From contig JAFAAP010000118.1 of the NCBI GenBank assembly GCA_023426505.1, forward strand, positions 1 to 64,000: a stretch of 64,000 nt of DNA, given 5' to 3'. The position numbers and the translations under genes are program-made. Positions 1-7,965 of this stretch are shown here, in pieces (positions within the stretch are counted from its first letter, which is position 1; each line of letters opens with the position of its first letter). Source of the DNA: Pseudomonadota bacterium (GTDB taxonomy: Bacteria; Pseudomonadota; Alphaproteobacteria; Rhizobiales; Beijerinckiaceae). The notes beneath the pieces were generated by a model. That model ran no database searches, was not told the origin of the DNA, and saw nothing but the letters and a program-made list of their open reading frames with translations.

Positions 1-775
1 TCCACCGAACCGGGAACCTCATCATACGCAGATCTGGTCGATGTCTCTCAAAACAGCCCCGAAGGACCGTCCGCAAGGACACCGCCGCCTGCGCTTCTCT
101 CTCTCGTCTTCACTTGTCAAAGAGCAACCGCCTCACCAGGAGACGAAAATTCGCCGGACCAGCCGAAACCCCACCCGGAAATCCGAGAAAGGCAACCAGC
201 TTGTCCGTGGAGATCCCGGCACCAGTCCTCAAGAACCGCGCCGCCGATGAACCCGATATAAGTTCATCAATCCCCAGTGTCAACCGCCTCATCGTCTTTT
301 TTCGAGAGAGGCGATCGAAGCTCAAAGTCGCTTTGGTCAGTGACCGTCGTCTCTTCGAGGTCGGCTGCGGTTCACTCAGTGGCCCGCCGCCGATGAATGA
401 ATGTCTACAGTAGTCGTTCCGTTAGGTCAACACCCGTTTTGATTTTTTCTTTCGCCGAACGAGTATTTTCTACGCGAACTCTCGTAAGACAAGCACAACC
501 GGCCGTAGAAACGGAGTGTTTCTACGGCTCAACTTGATCATTACCAGTCGTCAACTGGAAATGACGCTCTGTTTGTTCGTCAGAGGAGCCATTACGAGAC
601 CTTGAAGACTTCAGGTCCGGCTCATGCCGTCGTCGGAGCGCGAGGCGCTTCGACCTACCCCCGAGACACGCGACGAACCTTCCGGAAGCCGGCAAAGTCG
701 GTTGCGTCTGGGGATGAAGCTCGCCTGGAGTGGAACCCGGCGGGGCTGCGGATATGTCGATTGCGGATTGGTTTG
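1..775. other. Stretch without a convincing gene
   Basis: No open frame here has a good ribosome binding site, a recognisable domain or codon use like the neighbours. The longest overlapping frames on both strands read through low-complexity Arg/Pro/Ser-rich translations. The right part (about 415-545) is AT-richer and holds one perfect 10-bp hairpin at 503-527. The region lies downstream of the minus-strand YbaN-like gene. Confidence 0.6.
503..527. repeat. Perfect 10-bp inverted repeat, 5-base loop
   Basis: CCGTAGAAAC (503-512) pairs exactly with GTTTCTACGG (518-527) around GGAGT. Neither strand has a T-run next to it, so it is not a standard intrinsic terminator. It could be a processed 3' end of the minus-strand YbaN transcript or a remnant of a repeat element. 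The role is unknown. Confidence 0.5.
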
Positions 776-1174
776 TCAACTTCCTTTTCCGACTTTCGTC
801 GGGTTTGGGCGTCGGCGGTTACCTGGACTCGGTCTGGTGGCAAGGTAGAGCGCGACGCTCCCCATGATCGCGCCCGTAACGACAGGTATGACGAGGCCAT
901 GGCTCAGCCAAGCCGTCACCCCGAACGAGAGGGCCAGCGTCGTCAGAGCCAAGCCCTTGGCCCGGGGGGAGATTGCCCTTTGATCGCGCCACGCCGTCAG
1001 CACGGGGCCAAACGAGGGATGAGCATAGAGCCGGTCGGCCGTCGCCGGACTAGAACGTGCAAAACACCAAACCGCCGCCAGCAGAAAGGGAGTGGTCGGC
1101 AGCAACGGCAGGAAGACACCGAGAGCCGCCAAGGCGATGCTGGCATAGCCGAGGCAGAAATGGACGCGACGCAT
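776..1174 (-). CDS. YbaN-like DUF454 family small membrane protein
   Basis: A 132-residue inner-membrane protein of the DUF454/YbaN family, whose biochemical role is not established. A hydrophobic segment at about residues 8-40 carries the family-typical PLLPTTPF stretch. A second hydrophobic part at about 80-112 suggests two or three membrane spans with a polar loop between them. The start is supported by GGAGG six bases upstream of ATG at 1174. It follows the DUF6455-like gene by 48 bases on the same strand, so the two are probably co-transcribed. The basic tail after residue 115 is likely cytoplasmic. The family call is firm and the function is open. Confidence 0.85.
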   Translation of the reverse strand: MRRVHFCLGYASIALAALGVFLPLLPTTPFLLAAVWCFARSSPATADRLYAHPSFGPVLTAWRDQRAISPRAKGLALTTLALSFGVTAWLSHGLVIPVVTGAIMGSVALYLATRPSPGNRRRPNPTKVGKGS

Positions 1175-1222
1175 GCTCAGCCTCCTCCATCCTCGGCCGC
1201 TTCGGCGAGGCTGCGGTGCATC

Positions 1223-1609
1223 TCATGCAGACGCGGCTGCCCCTTTTTGGATTTCCCGTAGAGCCTCCGCATTAAGACAATACGCCGCGTAAGAAGCAGG
1301 AGCCTGCTCGGCAGCAAGATCCTGGCGGCAGCGCGCCTTCTCTATGCACTCGGAACAGACGAGCGTCATGTCCCGCATGAGGGCCGGTTGTTCAAGCCCC
1401 ACCGCCCGTGGATCAAGGGAAAGAGCAGTCATGAGGCGGGGCAGTTCCGCGGCGGCCTCGGGACCACTTGCCGCTAAGTTGGTCAGCAACTCCTCGGAAA
1501 CCCCGATGTCGCGGGCAAGTGCCTGCCGCTCGCCGGAGTCGAGGAACTCCCATTCGCGCATCACCGCCCGCCTCTCCTGCCACTGCCTGATCATCGATGC
1601 CAAAGTCAT
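1223..1609 (-). CDS. DUF6455-like Cys-rich small protein
   Basis: A 128-residue soluble protein of a family common in Rhizobiales and related groups, best matched to DUF6455. The N-terminal half is helical and charged, resembling DUF1127-type short proteins (W10, W20). The C-terminal half holds Cys85, Cys88, Cys94 and Cys111, a C-x2-C-x5-C-x16-C arrangement that could bind a metal or be redox active. The start at 1609 is chosen because GGAGG lies seven bases upstream; longer frames upstream lack such a site. It probably forms a two-gene unit with the downstream YbaN-like gene. No enzymatic motif is visible. Confidence 0.8.
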   Translation of the reverse strand: MTLASMIRQWQERRAVMREWEFLDSGERQALARDIGVSEELLTNLAASGPEAAAELPRLMTALSLDPRAVGLEQPALMRDMTLVCSECIEKARCRQDLAAEQAPASYAAYCLNAEALREIQKGAAASA

Positions 1610-1734
1610 GAGAGCGCCTCCGTCTTGTCCGACAAGAGTGCGGCAGCACCGGAAGCCGATCATTGATCCAGCGCAAACGTCGAAGAGGCTCCGGCCCGGC
1701 CAAGGCTCGGCGCCATTCGGCCCTCCTGACCGGC

Positions 1735-2649
1735 TCAGCTCTGTGCCAAGGCAATGGCCTGAGCGGCAAGGCCGATTGCGGACTCCCTCGAGCGGGCGCC
1801 GCAGATGAAGCCGCTGGGATGGCAGAACACCCCGTCCGTAATGGCTGCAGCCTCCGAAAAGGCTCGATCCTGAAGGCCGCGCCATGCTTCCGGAAGAGAC
1901 AGACGCTGACCGAACGAGCTCGGCTCGGGAGGGATGGCCCGGCAGTACCAGGCACTTCGATCCTCGCTCGGATAGATGATGAACAGCGCCTCGTTCAAAT
2001 TGCCCTCGTAGACAGCCTTCTCCCAGGGGAGCTTGCGGTCGAGCACGATGATGCGTCGATCGGGAGCCTGCTTGGCCGCAGCCAGAACCATTGCTGCGGC
2101 ACGCTCCGACGCGAGCGCCTGACGGCAGGCGCGGCTCAGGATCCCCCATGCGGTCTCAGCGGCCTCCCGGAAGGCCTCGTCGTAGGTCTGCTGGCTGTCC
2201 CAGGCCGGGTTGAACGCTTCGATCAGCAGCGCCAGATGGCCAGGCCCGGCGGGACCGATGCCATTGTCAGCCTGATCGATGAGCAGGATCAGTTCCTCGT
2301 CGACGGTCTGCCAAACGGCACCGATTGCCTCATCACCAATTCCCGGCACCAAGCCCGGCAGGGCAGCCCGGCCGAAATCCCGCCAGATCAGTCCCACGGA
2401 GCTATAGGGGATCCCATCGGGGCGCCGCGGCAGGTCCCTCATATGGTGGTCGTAGCGGCGGCGGTCGACGTCGTAGACACCGCCGACGTCGAAGACAAGA
2501 TCGGCCTCCGCAATCACATGCGCGTCGCGGCTGCGGACGAGATCGATGTCGCCCAAGGCAGTCTGCAGGACCGCGAACGCGAAGACGTCGTCGGCGTGGA
2601 ACTGCCCGCTATGGGTGACAACCTTCATCTTCTCCGCCACGCCAGACAC
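1735..2649 (-). CDS. MYG1/UPF0160 family DHH-like hydrolase
   Basis: A 304-residue protein of the MYG1 (UPF0160) family, related to DHH phosphoesterases. Eukaryotic MYG1 is a 3'-5' RNA exonuclease; bacterial members are poorly characterised. Diagnostic motifs are the N-terminal THSGQFHADDVFA (His and Asp ligands), DVGGVYD, and the RYDHHM triad at about residues 65-71, where the family holds its metal site. The length matches the family. ATG codons at 2649 and 2628 both fit; the second begins exactly at the conserved KVVTHSGQFHADD. It stands alone between tRNA-Gly and the DUF6455-like gene. A nuclease or phosphoesterase role is inference from the fold family. Confidence 0.88.
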   Translation of the reverse strand: MSGVAEKMKVVTHSGQFHADDVFAFAVLQTALGDIDLVRSRDAHVIAEADLVFDVGGVYDVDRRRYDHHMRDLPRRPDGIPYSSVGLIWRDFGRAALPGLVPGIGDEAIGAVWQTVDEELILLIDQADNGIGPAGPGHLALLIEAFNPAWDSQQTYDEAFREAAETAWGILSRACRQALASERAAAMVLAAAKQAPDRRIIVLDRKLPWEKAVYEGNLNEALFIIYPSEDRSAWYCRAIPPEPSSFGQRLSLPEAWRGLQDRAFSEAAAITDGVFCHPSGFICGARSRESAIGLAAQAIALAQS

Positions 2650-2816
2650 TGACCGCCTGCTCCTTCAAGGCCGCTTCGGCTCTTCACCGTGTTCCGGCCA
2701 CCCGGCTCACAGGCAGCAGCCCGGTGCGGGAAGGCCCTGACCGGAACCCGGCTCTTCCGGTCGTCAAGGCCGGCTCGAGGAGCCGACGCGACAAATCCAC
2801 GTAAATTCCAGGAAAT

Positions 2817-2891
2817 TGGAGCGGGCGATGGGAATCGAACCCACGACATTCAGCTTGGGAAGCTGACGTTCTACCTCTGAACTACACCCGC
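2817..2891 (-). tRNA. tRNA-Gly (anticodon CCC)
   Basis: Read on the minus strand, the sequence folds into a full cloverleaf. A 7-bp acceptor stem (GCGGGTG with CGCCCGC, one G-U) is followed by a D-arm, an anticodon stem TCAGC/GCTGA with loop TTCCCAA, and a T-arm with GGTTCGATTCC. The anticodon is CCC, reading GGG glycine codons. The terminal CCA is encoded at 2817-2819. Confidence 0.97.
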
Positions 2892-2953
2892 GATGTCGCA
2901 ACCTTACAATGCCTCCGGGGCGGTTCGTCAAGTCCGGGATCGGCAAGGCCAGC

Positions 2954-3703
2954 TCAACGGCGCGGCAGGGCGCCGATGATCGGACCCAAAGGGAGTAGAC
3001 CGTCCCGCCGGTTCAACTCGGGCGAATAGAGGCTCGAGATGCTGCCGTCCAGGAACAGGGCATTGGCACATCCGAGTTCATCCCTGAACAGGGTCGCGAA
3101 CTCATGAAAGGTCACCGGCTGGTTGGATATGGCGAAGACGGCGACATTCCGGCCCCGGACGCCGACACCGTTACGGATCTTGCGGGACGTCCCCTGCTCC
3201 GAGATCTTGGGGTGGATCTTGCCGTCGATGACCAGCATCGGCCCAGACTGGGTGGCGAAGTCCGGCCTGACCTTCTGACGCACATAACGGCCCGTTTCCA
3301 TGACGCCTGCCTGCTGCCCCCTCACATAGAAGATGCCATTGGGCTTCATGTGGAAGTTGCCGGGTCCCGCAGCCGTGTTCGCGCGCTTCAGTTCCTGCCC
3401 GCTCTCCACATAGAGTCCGACAGGCGCGAGTGCCTCGTCGTACATCCCTGCGTTCATGGCGAAGGCGAGTCTCGCCCCTTCGGGAGCATCCAACAGGCGG
3501 TTGAACGATCCGAATGCCTGCCCATCGGCACCGCGCCAGAACAGCCGCACCTGATGCTGACGCAGATCGACCGTGCAAACGGCGAACTCCCCTCCCCGAT
3601 GAGAGACGGTGCGGCAGAGGGGCTCCCGGCCCTGCGCCGAGGCTATGGAAGTCGGCAACAGGAAGGCGGCGATGAGCAGAAGGATTCTTCTGAGGTAAAG
3701 CAT
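2954..3703 (-). CDS. Exported DUF2233 phosphodiester glycosidase-family protein
   Basis: A 249-residue secreted protein of the DUF2233/NAGPA-like (phosphodiester glycosidase) family. Residues 1-22 form a signal peptide ending SIASA before Gln. Family blocks seen are FAMNAGMYDE, KPNGIFYV, QSGPMLVIDGKIHP, RNGVGVRG and the C-terminal LFLDGSISSLYSP. These match the core found in sporulation protein YngK-type and mammalian uncovering-enzyme domains. The start at 3703 has GGGAG six bases upstream and begins right at the signal peptide; the open frame extends much further but that part is antisense to the next gene. The substrate is unknown; in bacteria it may act on cell-envelope glycans. Confidence 0.87.
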   Translation of the reverse strand: MLYLRRILLLIAAFLLPTSIASAQGREPLCRTVSHRGGEFAVCTVDLRQHQVRLFWRGADGQAFGSFNRLLDAPEGARLAFAMNAGMYDEALAPVGLYVESGQELKRANTAAGPGNFHMKPNGIFYVRGQQAGVMETGRYVRQKVRPDFATQSGPMLVIDGKIHPKISEQGTSRKIRNGVGVRGRNVAVFAISNQPVTFHEFATLFRDELGCANALFLDGSISSLYSPELNRRDGLLPLGPIIGALPRR

Positions 3704-3850
3704 AAGGTCTCCCAATCGCCTGAGTTGCGCAGGCGGAGTCTCAACATGGCGGCGTACATGCCCGGATCGAGCTCTCTTGCAGAATGGCCACGTCATCAAC
3801 ACATCGCGAGGGCAGCGACAATCGCCGCGAACATCACTATTTTGAAGGCC

Positions 3851-4105
3851 ATGTACAAACTCTATCCGCTCTGGGGCTCGCCGATCAGGATGATTCTCCT
3901 GGTCCTTGCCGGTCTTGCCACCGTGGCCTTTGCGTTCTTCACGCTCGCCGTCCTGCTCCCGATTGCTCTCGTTGCCGGCATCGCGCTGCATTTCTACGTC
4001 CGGCATCGCCTTCGTAAGGCTCAGCGCCAAACGCCGCGTCAGCCTCAGAGGTCTGCCCAGGGCGACGTGATCGAGGTGGAGTATACGGTGATCGAGCGCC
4101 GCTAA
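3851..4105 (+). CDS. Small membrane protein with acidic VIEVEYTVIER tail
   Basis: An 84-residue protein with one long or two short hydrophobic spans (about residues 13-48). A basic segment (HRLRKAQRQ) and a short tail DVIEVEYTVIERR follow. This tail recurs, from memory, in small Rhizobiales membrane proteins of unknown function. The ATG at 3851 is the first plausible start; its ribosome binding site is weak (GAAGG close upstream). It ends 91 bases before the ECF sigma gene on the same strand, so it may belong to that stress unit. Function is unknown. Confidence 0.65.
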   Translation: MYKLYPLWGSPIRMILLVLAGLATVAFAFFTLAVLLPIALVAGIALHFYVRHRLRKAQRQTPRQPQRSAQGDVIEVEYTVIERR

Positions 4106-4196
4106 GGGCCGAGAGGCCTCCAGGGAGCACGCACCCCCGGCCTCAAAAAGAGCGCGAGCGACGGATTAACCCGCCCGGTCTCTCCGTACACGAAGC

Positions 4197-4748
4197 ATGA
4201 GAGACGGCAAACGCATGGACGTGATCGGTCTGCTGGGTCCTTTGCGGCGCTATGCCAGGTCGCTGACGCGTGACGAAAGTCAGGCGGAGGACCTGGTTCA
4301 AGACGCCCTTGTCCGGGCGTACGAGCGGCGCGGCACTTTCCGTCCGGACGGCAATCTGCGGGGCTGGCTTCTCTCCATCCTCCACAATACCTTCATCGAC
4401 GACCGCCGGCGTCAGGCTGCGGACGTGCGCCGAACCCAGCATCTGGCGGAGCAGACCGAGGCATCGGCCCCAGCCGATCAGGAGCCCCGGGTCAGGCTCC
4501 GGCAGATCCAGCAGGCGTTTCTCGGACTGCCCGACGAACAGCGGGCCGCTCTCCATCTCGTCGCCATTGAGGGCCTGTCCTATCAGGAGGCTGCCGCAAC
4601 CCTCGGTATTCCGATCGGCACACTGATGTCGCGCCTCGGGCGCGCCCGCGCGGCGCTGCGCGCCTTCGAGGCCGGTCACGAGTTGCCGGGAGCCCCTTCG
4701 GGCAAGTCCCGTCCCAACCTCCGAATCGTAGGAGGCTCCCGTGAGTAG
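4197..4748 (+). CDS. ECF-type RNA polymerase sigma factor
   Basis: A 183-residue extracytoplasmic-function sigma factor. Region 2 (about residues 12-80) has the DLVQDALVRAYER and NLRGWLLSILHNTFID motifs that contact the -10 element and core polymerase. Region 4 (about 100-165) has LPDEQRAALHLVAIEGLSYQEAA and a helix-turn-helix ending GTLMSRLGRAR. There is no region 1.1 or 3. A second ATG at 4215 is also possible. The stop lies 8 bases inside the following anti-sigma gene, which indicates translational coupling and a dedicated sigma/anti-sigma pair. The stimulus cannot be read from the sequence. Confidence 0.93.
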   Translation: MRDGKRMDVIGLLGPLRRYARSLTRDESQAEDLVQDALVRAYERRGTFRPDGNLRGWLLSILHNTFIDDRRRQAADVRRTQHLAEQTEASAPADQEPRVRLRQIQQAFLGLPDEQRAALHLVAIEGLSYQEAAATLGIPIGTLMSRLGRARAALRAFEAGHELPGAPSGKSRPNLRIVGGSRE

Positions 4749-5505
4749 CCCCATTACAGAAACCGATCTCCTGGCCTATGTCGACGACCAGATCGACGTG
4801 GCCCGTCGGATCGAAATCGAGGATTATCTGGCGCGCAATCCCGAAGCTGCCGCGCAGGTTATGGCCGATCTGAAGATCCGGGACGCCTTGCGGCTTTCCA
4901 TGGCGGACGATCTGCCTCGCCCGCCGGAGGCGATGTTCGAGGCGGCTAGTCGTCTCGAACGTAGCCTGGCATGGCGTGAGCTTGGCCTGAAGCTGCGCCG
5001 GGTGGCAGCCGTGGTCACCCTCGTCGGAGTGGGCTGGTTCGCCCACTCGCAGGTCGGGCTCTTCGAAATCGCGGACAGCGCCGCGTCTCCGAAGCTGCCC
5101 GCCTTCGTCGAGGATGCACTCCATTCGCACAACACGGCCCTTGTTCGCGCCAGCATGGCATCGCAGCCCGTGGCGGCCAACTATGACCGCGCCGAGATCG
5201 TCAGCGCAACGGGGATCGAACTGCCATCGCTGCCGAAGGACTGGCGCGTCGTGGACGTCCAGGTTTTTCCATCACGGGATGGCCATAGCGTCGAGATGGT
5301 CATCGAGACGAAGAATCTCGGCCGTCTGTCGCTCTTCGCCGCCCATGTCTCGGCCTTCCACGTGATCGCCCCGACGACGGCGCGCTTCGATACGGCGAGC
5401 GCGGTCTACTGGCAGACCGGACAGTTGGCCTACGCCCTCACCGGAACGGCGAGCGAGAACGCCATGAAACGCGTGGCGCTGGCGCTCGCCCCTACCCTTC
5501 AATAA
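4741..5505 (+). CDS. Transmembrane anti-sigma factor
   Basis: A 254-residue single-pass membrane protein that probably holds the upstream ECF sigma factor inactive. The N-terminal cytoplasmic part (1-82) begins ITETDLLAYVDDQID and resembles RsiW/ChrR-type anti-sigma domains. It lacks the His-x3-Cys-x2-Cys zinc site seen in many of them. One membrane span lies at about 86-102, followed by a C-terminal periplasmic domain of about 150 residues. The GTG start at 4741 is preceded by AGGAGG at a good distance and overlaps the sigma gene by 8 bases. Periplasmic proteolysis or ligand binding could release the sigma factor; this is inference. Confidence 0.85.
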   Translation: MSSPITETDLLAYVDDQIDVARRIEIEDYLARNPEAAAQVMADLKIRDALRLSMADDLPRPPEAMFEAASRLERSLAWRELGLKLRRVAAVVTLVGVGWFAHSQVGLFEIADSAASPKLPAFVEDALHSHNTALVRASMASQPVAANYDRAEIVSATGIELPSLPKDWRVVDVQVFPSRDGHSVEMVIETKNLGRLSLFAAHVSAFHVIAPTTARFDTASAVYWQTGQLAYALTGTASENAMKRVALALAPTLQ

Positions 5506-5527
5506 CCCGCATCAGAAGGACCAATCG

Positions 5528-6244
5528 ATGAATACACCCTATGCCTGGCAGACCGCCACGACTCGCGCAAGCGGCGCCATCTTCGACGAAGGCCTGCGTC
5601 AGCACATGCTGCGGGTCTACAACTATATGGGCATCGGCCTGGTCTTGACCGGTCTGGTGGCCTTCGTGGTCGCCTCGACGCCTGCACTCTATGTTCCGAT
5701 CTTCCAGACCCCGCTCAAATGGGTCGTGATGCTCGCCCCGCTAGCTTTCGTGTTCTTCTTTTCCTTCCGCATGAGCACGATGACGGCGGCGACCGCCCAG
5801 ATGGCTTTCTGGGCCTTCTGCGCCGTGATGGGGCTGTCGCTCGCCTCGGTGTTCCTCGTCTTCACCGGAACCAGCATCGCCCGCACGTTCTTCATCACGG
5901 CCGCGATGTTCGGCGCCACAAGCCTCTTCGGCTACACGACCAAGCGCGACCTTTCGAAGTTCGGCTCGTTCCTGGTCATGGGCCTGATCGGCGTGATCAT
6001 CGCCTCGCTGGTCAACCTGTTCATCGGCTCGAGCGCACTGCAGTTCGCGATCTCGATCATCGGCGTCCTCGTGTTCACGGGACTGACCGCCTACGATACG
6101 CAGTCGATCAAGGAGCAGTATGCGGAAGCGCACGGCCACGAGACGAACACCAAGATGGCCGTCTTCGGCGCCCTTTCCCTCTATCTCAACTTCGTCAACC
6201 TCTTCCAGCTGCTGCTCAGCCTGACCGGCCAGCGGGAAGAGTAA
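5528..6244 (+). CDS. Bax inhibitor-1/YccA family membrane protein
   Basis: A 238-residue polytopic inner-membrane protein of the Bax inhibitor-1 family (YccA/YbhL/TMBIM-like). Seven hydrophobic segments span residues about 30-235. The signature block near 185-200 (GLTAYDTQSIKEQY) carries the two Asp-region positions typical of the family, and the C-terminus ends LNFVNLFQLLLSL. Bacterial members are linked to calcium leak or FtsH modulation. It follows the anti-sigma gene by 22 bases, so it may be in the ECF transcription unit. A candidate terminator follows at 6305-6341. Confidence 0.95.
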   Translation: MNTPYAWQTATTRASGAIFDEGLRQHMLRVYNYMGIGLVLTGLVAFVVASTPALYVPIFQTPLKWVVMLAPLAFVFFFSFRMSTMTAATAQMAFWAFCAVMGLSLASVFLVFTGTSIARTFFITAAMFGATSLFGYTTKRDLSKFGSFLVMGLIGVIIASLVNLFIGSSALQFAISIIGVLVFTGLTAYDTQSIKEQYAEAHGHETNTKMAVFGALSLYLNFVNLFQLLLSLTGQREE

Positions 6245-6304
6245 GGCCTGCAGGAGAAGCCATCTGCGACGACTCCACGTCGGGTTGGCGAAATCCGCTG
6301 CAGC

Positions 6305-6341
6305 AGACCGGCCGCTCCGTGCCTCGGGCGGTCGGTCTTTC
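6305..6341 (+). terminator. Candidate intrinsic terminator after the Bax-inhibitor gene
   Basis: AGACCGGCCGC (6305-6315) pairs with GCGGTCGGTCT (6328-6338) with one G-U pair, followed by only TTT. The short T-run makes it a weak intrinsic terminator. Confidence 0.5.
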
Positions 6342-6395
6342 GCGTCCGAGCAGCGTGTGCCAGAATATCGTTGGCCGTTACCCTGAGATCCATTG

Positions 6396-7061
6396 ATGTC
6401 CGAACCTGCAGGCTCCCAGGAGATTGCACCGCCAGACGAGGGTGTGAATGGATCGCGGCCGCGATTCTCCGAGGTCCTTGAGGATCTGGCGTCCCGCCCA
6501 TCGTCCTCGATCAGCGTCGCTGACGTTCTGAATGCGTTCGGAGACAAGGCTTTCGGAGCCCTGATGCTGATGTTCGCGGCGCCGAACATCCTGCCGTTGC
6601 CGCCCGGCACGTCTGCCGTCCTCGGGGCGCCGCTCCTGTTCGTGACGGCCCAATTGATGATGGGGCGGCCCTCTCTCTGGATGCCGAAGGTGATTTGCGA
6701 GCGCGGTATCCCGCGTGACGCCTTCTCTACCCTGACATCGAAGCTGACGCCGCTGCTCCAGCGTTCCGAACGCTACCTGAAGCCCCGTCTGACAGGTCTG
6801 CTGAGCCCGGCGGCTGAGAGGATCGTCGGGGCGCTCTGCCTTCTGCTGGCGACCATCCTATTCCTTCCGATCCCCTTCGGGAACATTCCTCCGGCCCTGG
6901 CCATCTCAGCCTTCGCACTCGCCATCCTTGAACGTGACGGGGTCGCGGCACTGCTCGGCTGGGTCACGGCGGCTGGCAGCCTGCTGATCCTCGCCGCCAT
7001 CTCCTCGGCGATCGTGGCCGGCTTGACCGCCTTCTTCAACCAGCTTTGGCTTCTCTTCTAG
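6396..7061 (+). CDS. ExoD-like exopolysaccharide synthesis family protein
   Basis: A 221-residue membrane protein of the ExoD family, named after a Rhizobium meliloti gene needed for alkaline tolerance and nodule invasion. Residues 35-75 hold the conserved LNAFGDKAFGALMLMFAAPNILPLPPG region. It is followed by a membrane segment, a basic amphipathic stretch and further spans to the C-terminus (about 135-220). The ATG at 6396 is preferred; a TTG one codon earlier is the only in-frame extension. The biochemical function of the family is unknown. It is monocistronic or weakly linked to the downstream terC gene (51-base gap). Confidence 0.88.
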   Translation: MSEPAGSQEIAPPDEGVNGSRPRFSEVLEDLASRPSSSISVADVLNAFGDKAFGALMLMFAAPNILPLPPGTSAVLGAPLLFVTAQLMMGRPSLWMPKVICERGIPRDAFSTLTSKLTPLLQRSERYLKPRLTGLLSPAAERIVGALCLLLATILFLPIPFGNIPPALAISAFALAILERDGVAALLGWVTAAGSLLILAAISSAIVAGLTAFFNQLWLLF

Positions 7062-7112
7062 CAATGAGGTGTCGTTCGCTCTTTCGCAGCGGCCGCGCCA
7101 AAGGAACAACCC

Positions 7113-7877
7113 ATGGACTTCTCCTGGATCTCTGATCCGACGGCTCTCGTCGCATTGGCAACCCTCGTGGTGATGGAGGTGGTGCTCGGCATCGACAACC
7201 TGATCTTCATCTCGATCCTCACCAACAAGCTGCCTGAGCACCAGCGGTCGAAGGCACGCCGCATCGGCATTGGATTGGCCCTGATCCTCCGTCTGGGGCT
7301 TCTTGGCACCATCGCGGTCATCGTCACCCTGACGGAGCCGATCTTCACCCTGCTCGGGCACGCCTTCTCCTGGCGCGACCTTATCCTGATCGGCGGCGGT
7401 CTCTTCCTGGTCTGGAAGGCCACCAAGGAGATCCATCACAACGTGGACCCCGCGCCGTCCGACGATGTGTTCGATACCGCGAAGGCCACCATGACCTTCG
7501 GGGCCGCGATCACGCAGATCCTGCTGCTCGATCTCGTCTTTTCCCTCGACAGCATCATCACGGCGGTCGGCATGACCGACGTGGTCATGATCATGGTCAT
7601 CGCCGTGGTGGTTGCCGTGACCGTGATGCTGCTGGCCGCAAACCCGCTCGCCACCTTCATTCACAACAATCCGACGGTGGTGATGCTGGCCCTCGGCTTC
7701 CTTCTGATGATCGGCATGACCCTGATCGCCGAGGGTTTCGGAGCCCATGTGCCGAAGGGCTACATCTACGCCGCCATGGCCTTTTCGGCGCTCATCGAGG
7801 GACTCAACATGCTCTCCCGCCGCGCCAAACGGCGGAAGGCCGAAGCGAATGCCAAGCCCCCTGCCCGGCAGGCATGA
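7113..7877 (+). CDS. TerC family integral membrane protein
   Basis: A 254-residue TerC/YoaE-type membrane protein with about seven hydrophobic spans. Family marks are the paired acidic motifs EVVLGIDNLIF (about 22-32) and LDLVFSLDSIITAVG (about 137-152), which lie within membrane helices. TerC proteins are tied to tellurite resistance and, in several bacteria, to manganese export or loading of secreted metalloproteins. Here a metal-ion role is the best inference. The C-terminal 25 residues are basic and cytoplasmic. A strong hairpin terminator follows at 7894-7922. Confidence 0.94.
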   Translation: MDFSWISDPTALVALATLVVMEVVLGIDNLIFISILTNKLPEHQRSKARRIGIGLALILRLGLLGTIAVIVTLTEPIFTLLGHAFSWRDLILIGGGLFLVWKATKEIHHNVDPAPSDDVFDTAKATMTFGAAITQILLLDLVFSLDSIITAVGMTDVVMIMVIAVVVAVTVMLLAANPLATFIHNNPTVVMLALGFLLMIGMTLIAEGFGAHVPKGYIYAAMAFSALIEGLNMLSRRAKRRKAEANAKPPARQA

Positions 7878-7893
7878 CGTTCCCCGGACGGCA

Positions 7894-7922
7894 AAAGGGC
7901 CGCGCGTCATGCGCGGCCCTTT
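7894..7922. terminator. Intrinsic terminator after terC
   Basis: AAAGGGCCGCGC (7894-7905) pairs perfectly with GCGCGGCCCTTT (7911-7922) around GTCAT. It sits between convergent genes (terC on plus, FAH-family gene on minus) and is A/T-flanked on both sides, so it can serve both strands. Confidence 0.85.
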
Positions 7923-7965
7923 CGGTTGGAGCGCCAGGTAGCGCTCCCACAAGTTCCGACGCGGA

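Noticed and set aside
110..292. Minus-strand frame of 60 codons beginning MRRLTLGIDELISGS
   Set aside because: No Shine-Dalgarno, no family resemblance that I recognise, and competing frames on the other strand; not enough to call a gene.
602..1261. Long plus-strand frame of 219 codons
   Set aside because: It is antisense to the YbaN-like gene and its translation is Arg/Pro-rich, a typical high-GC shadow frame.
2817..2891. tRNA-Gly as an integration site
   Set aside because: No integrase, no repeated tRNA 3' end and no compositional change nearby.
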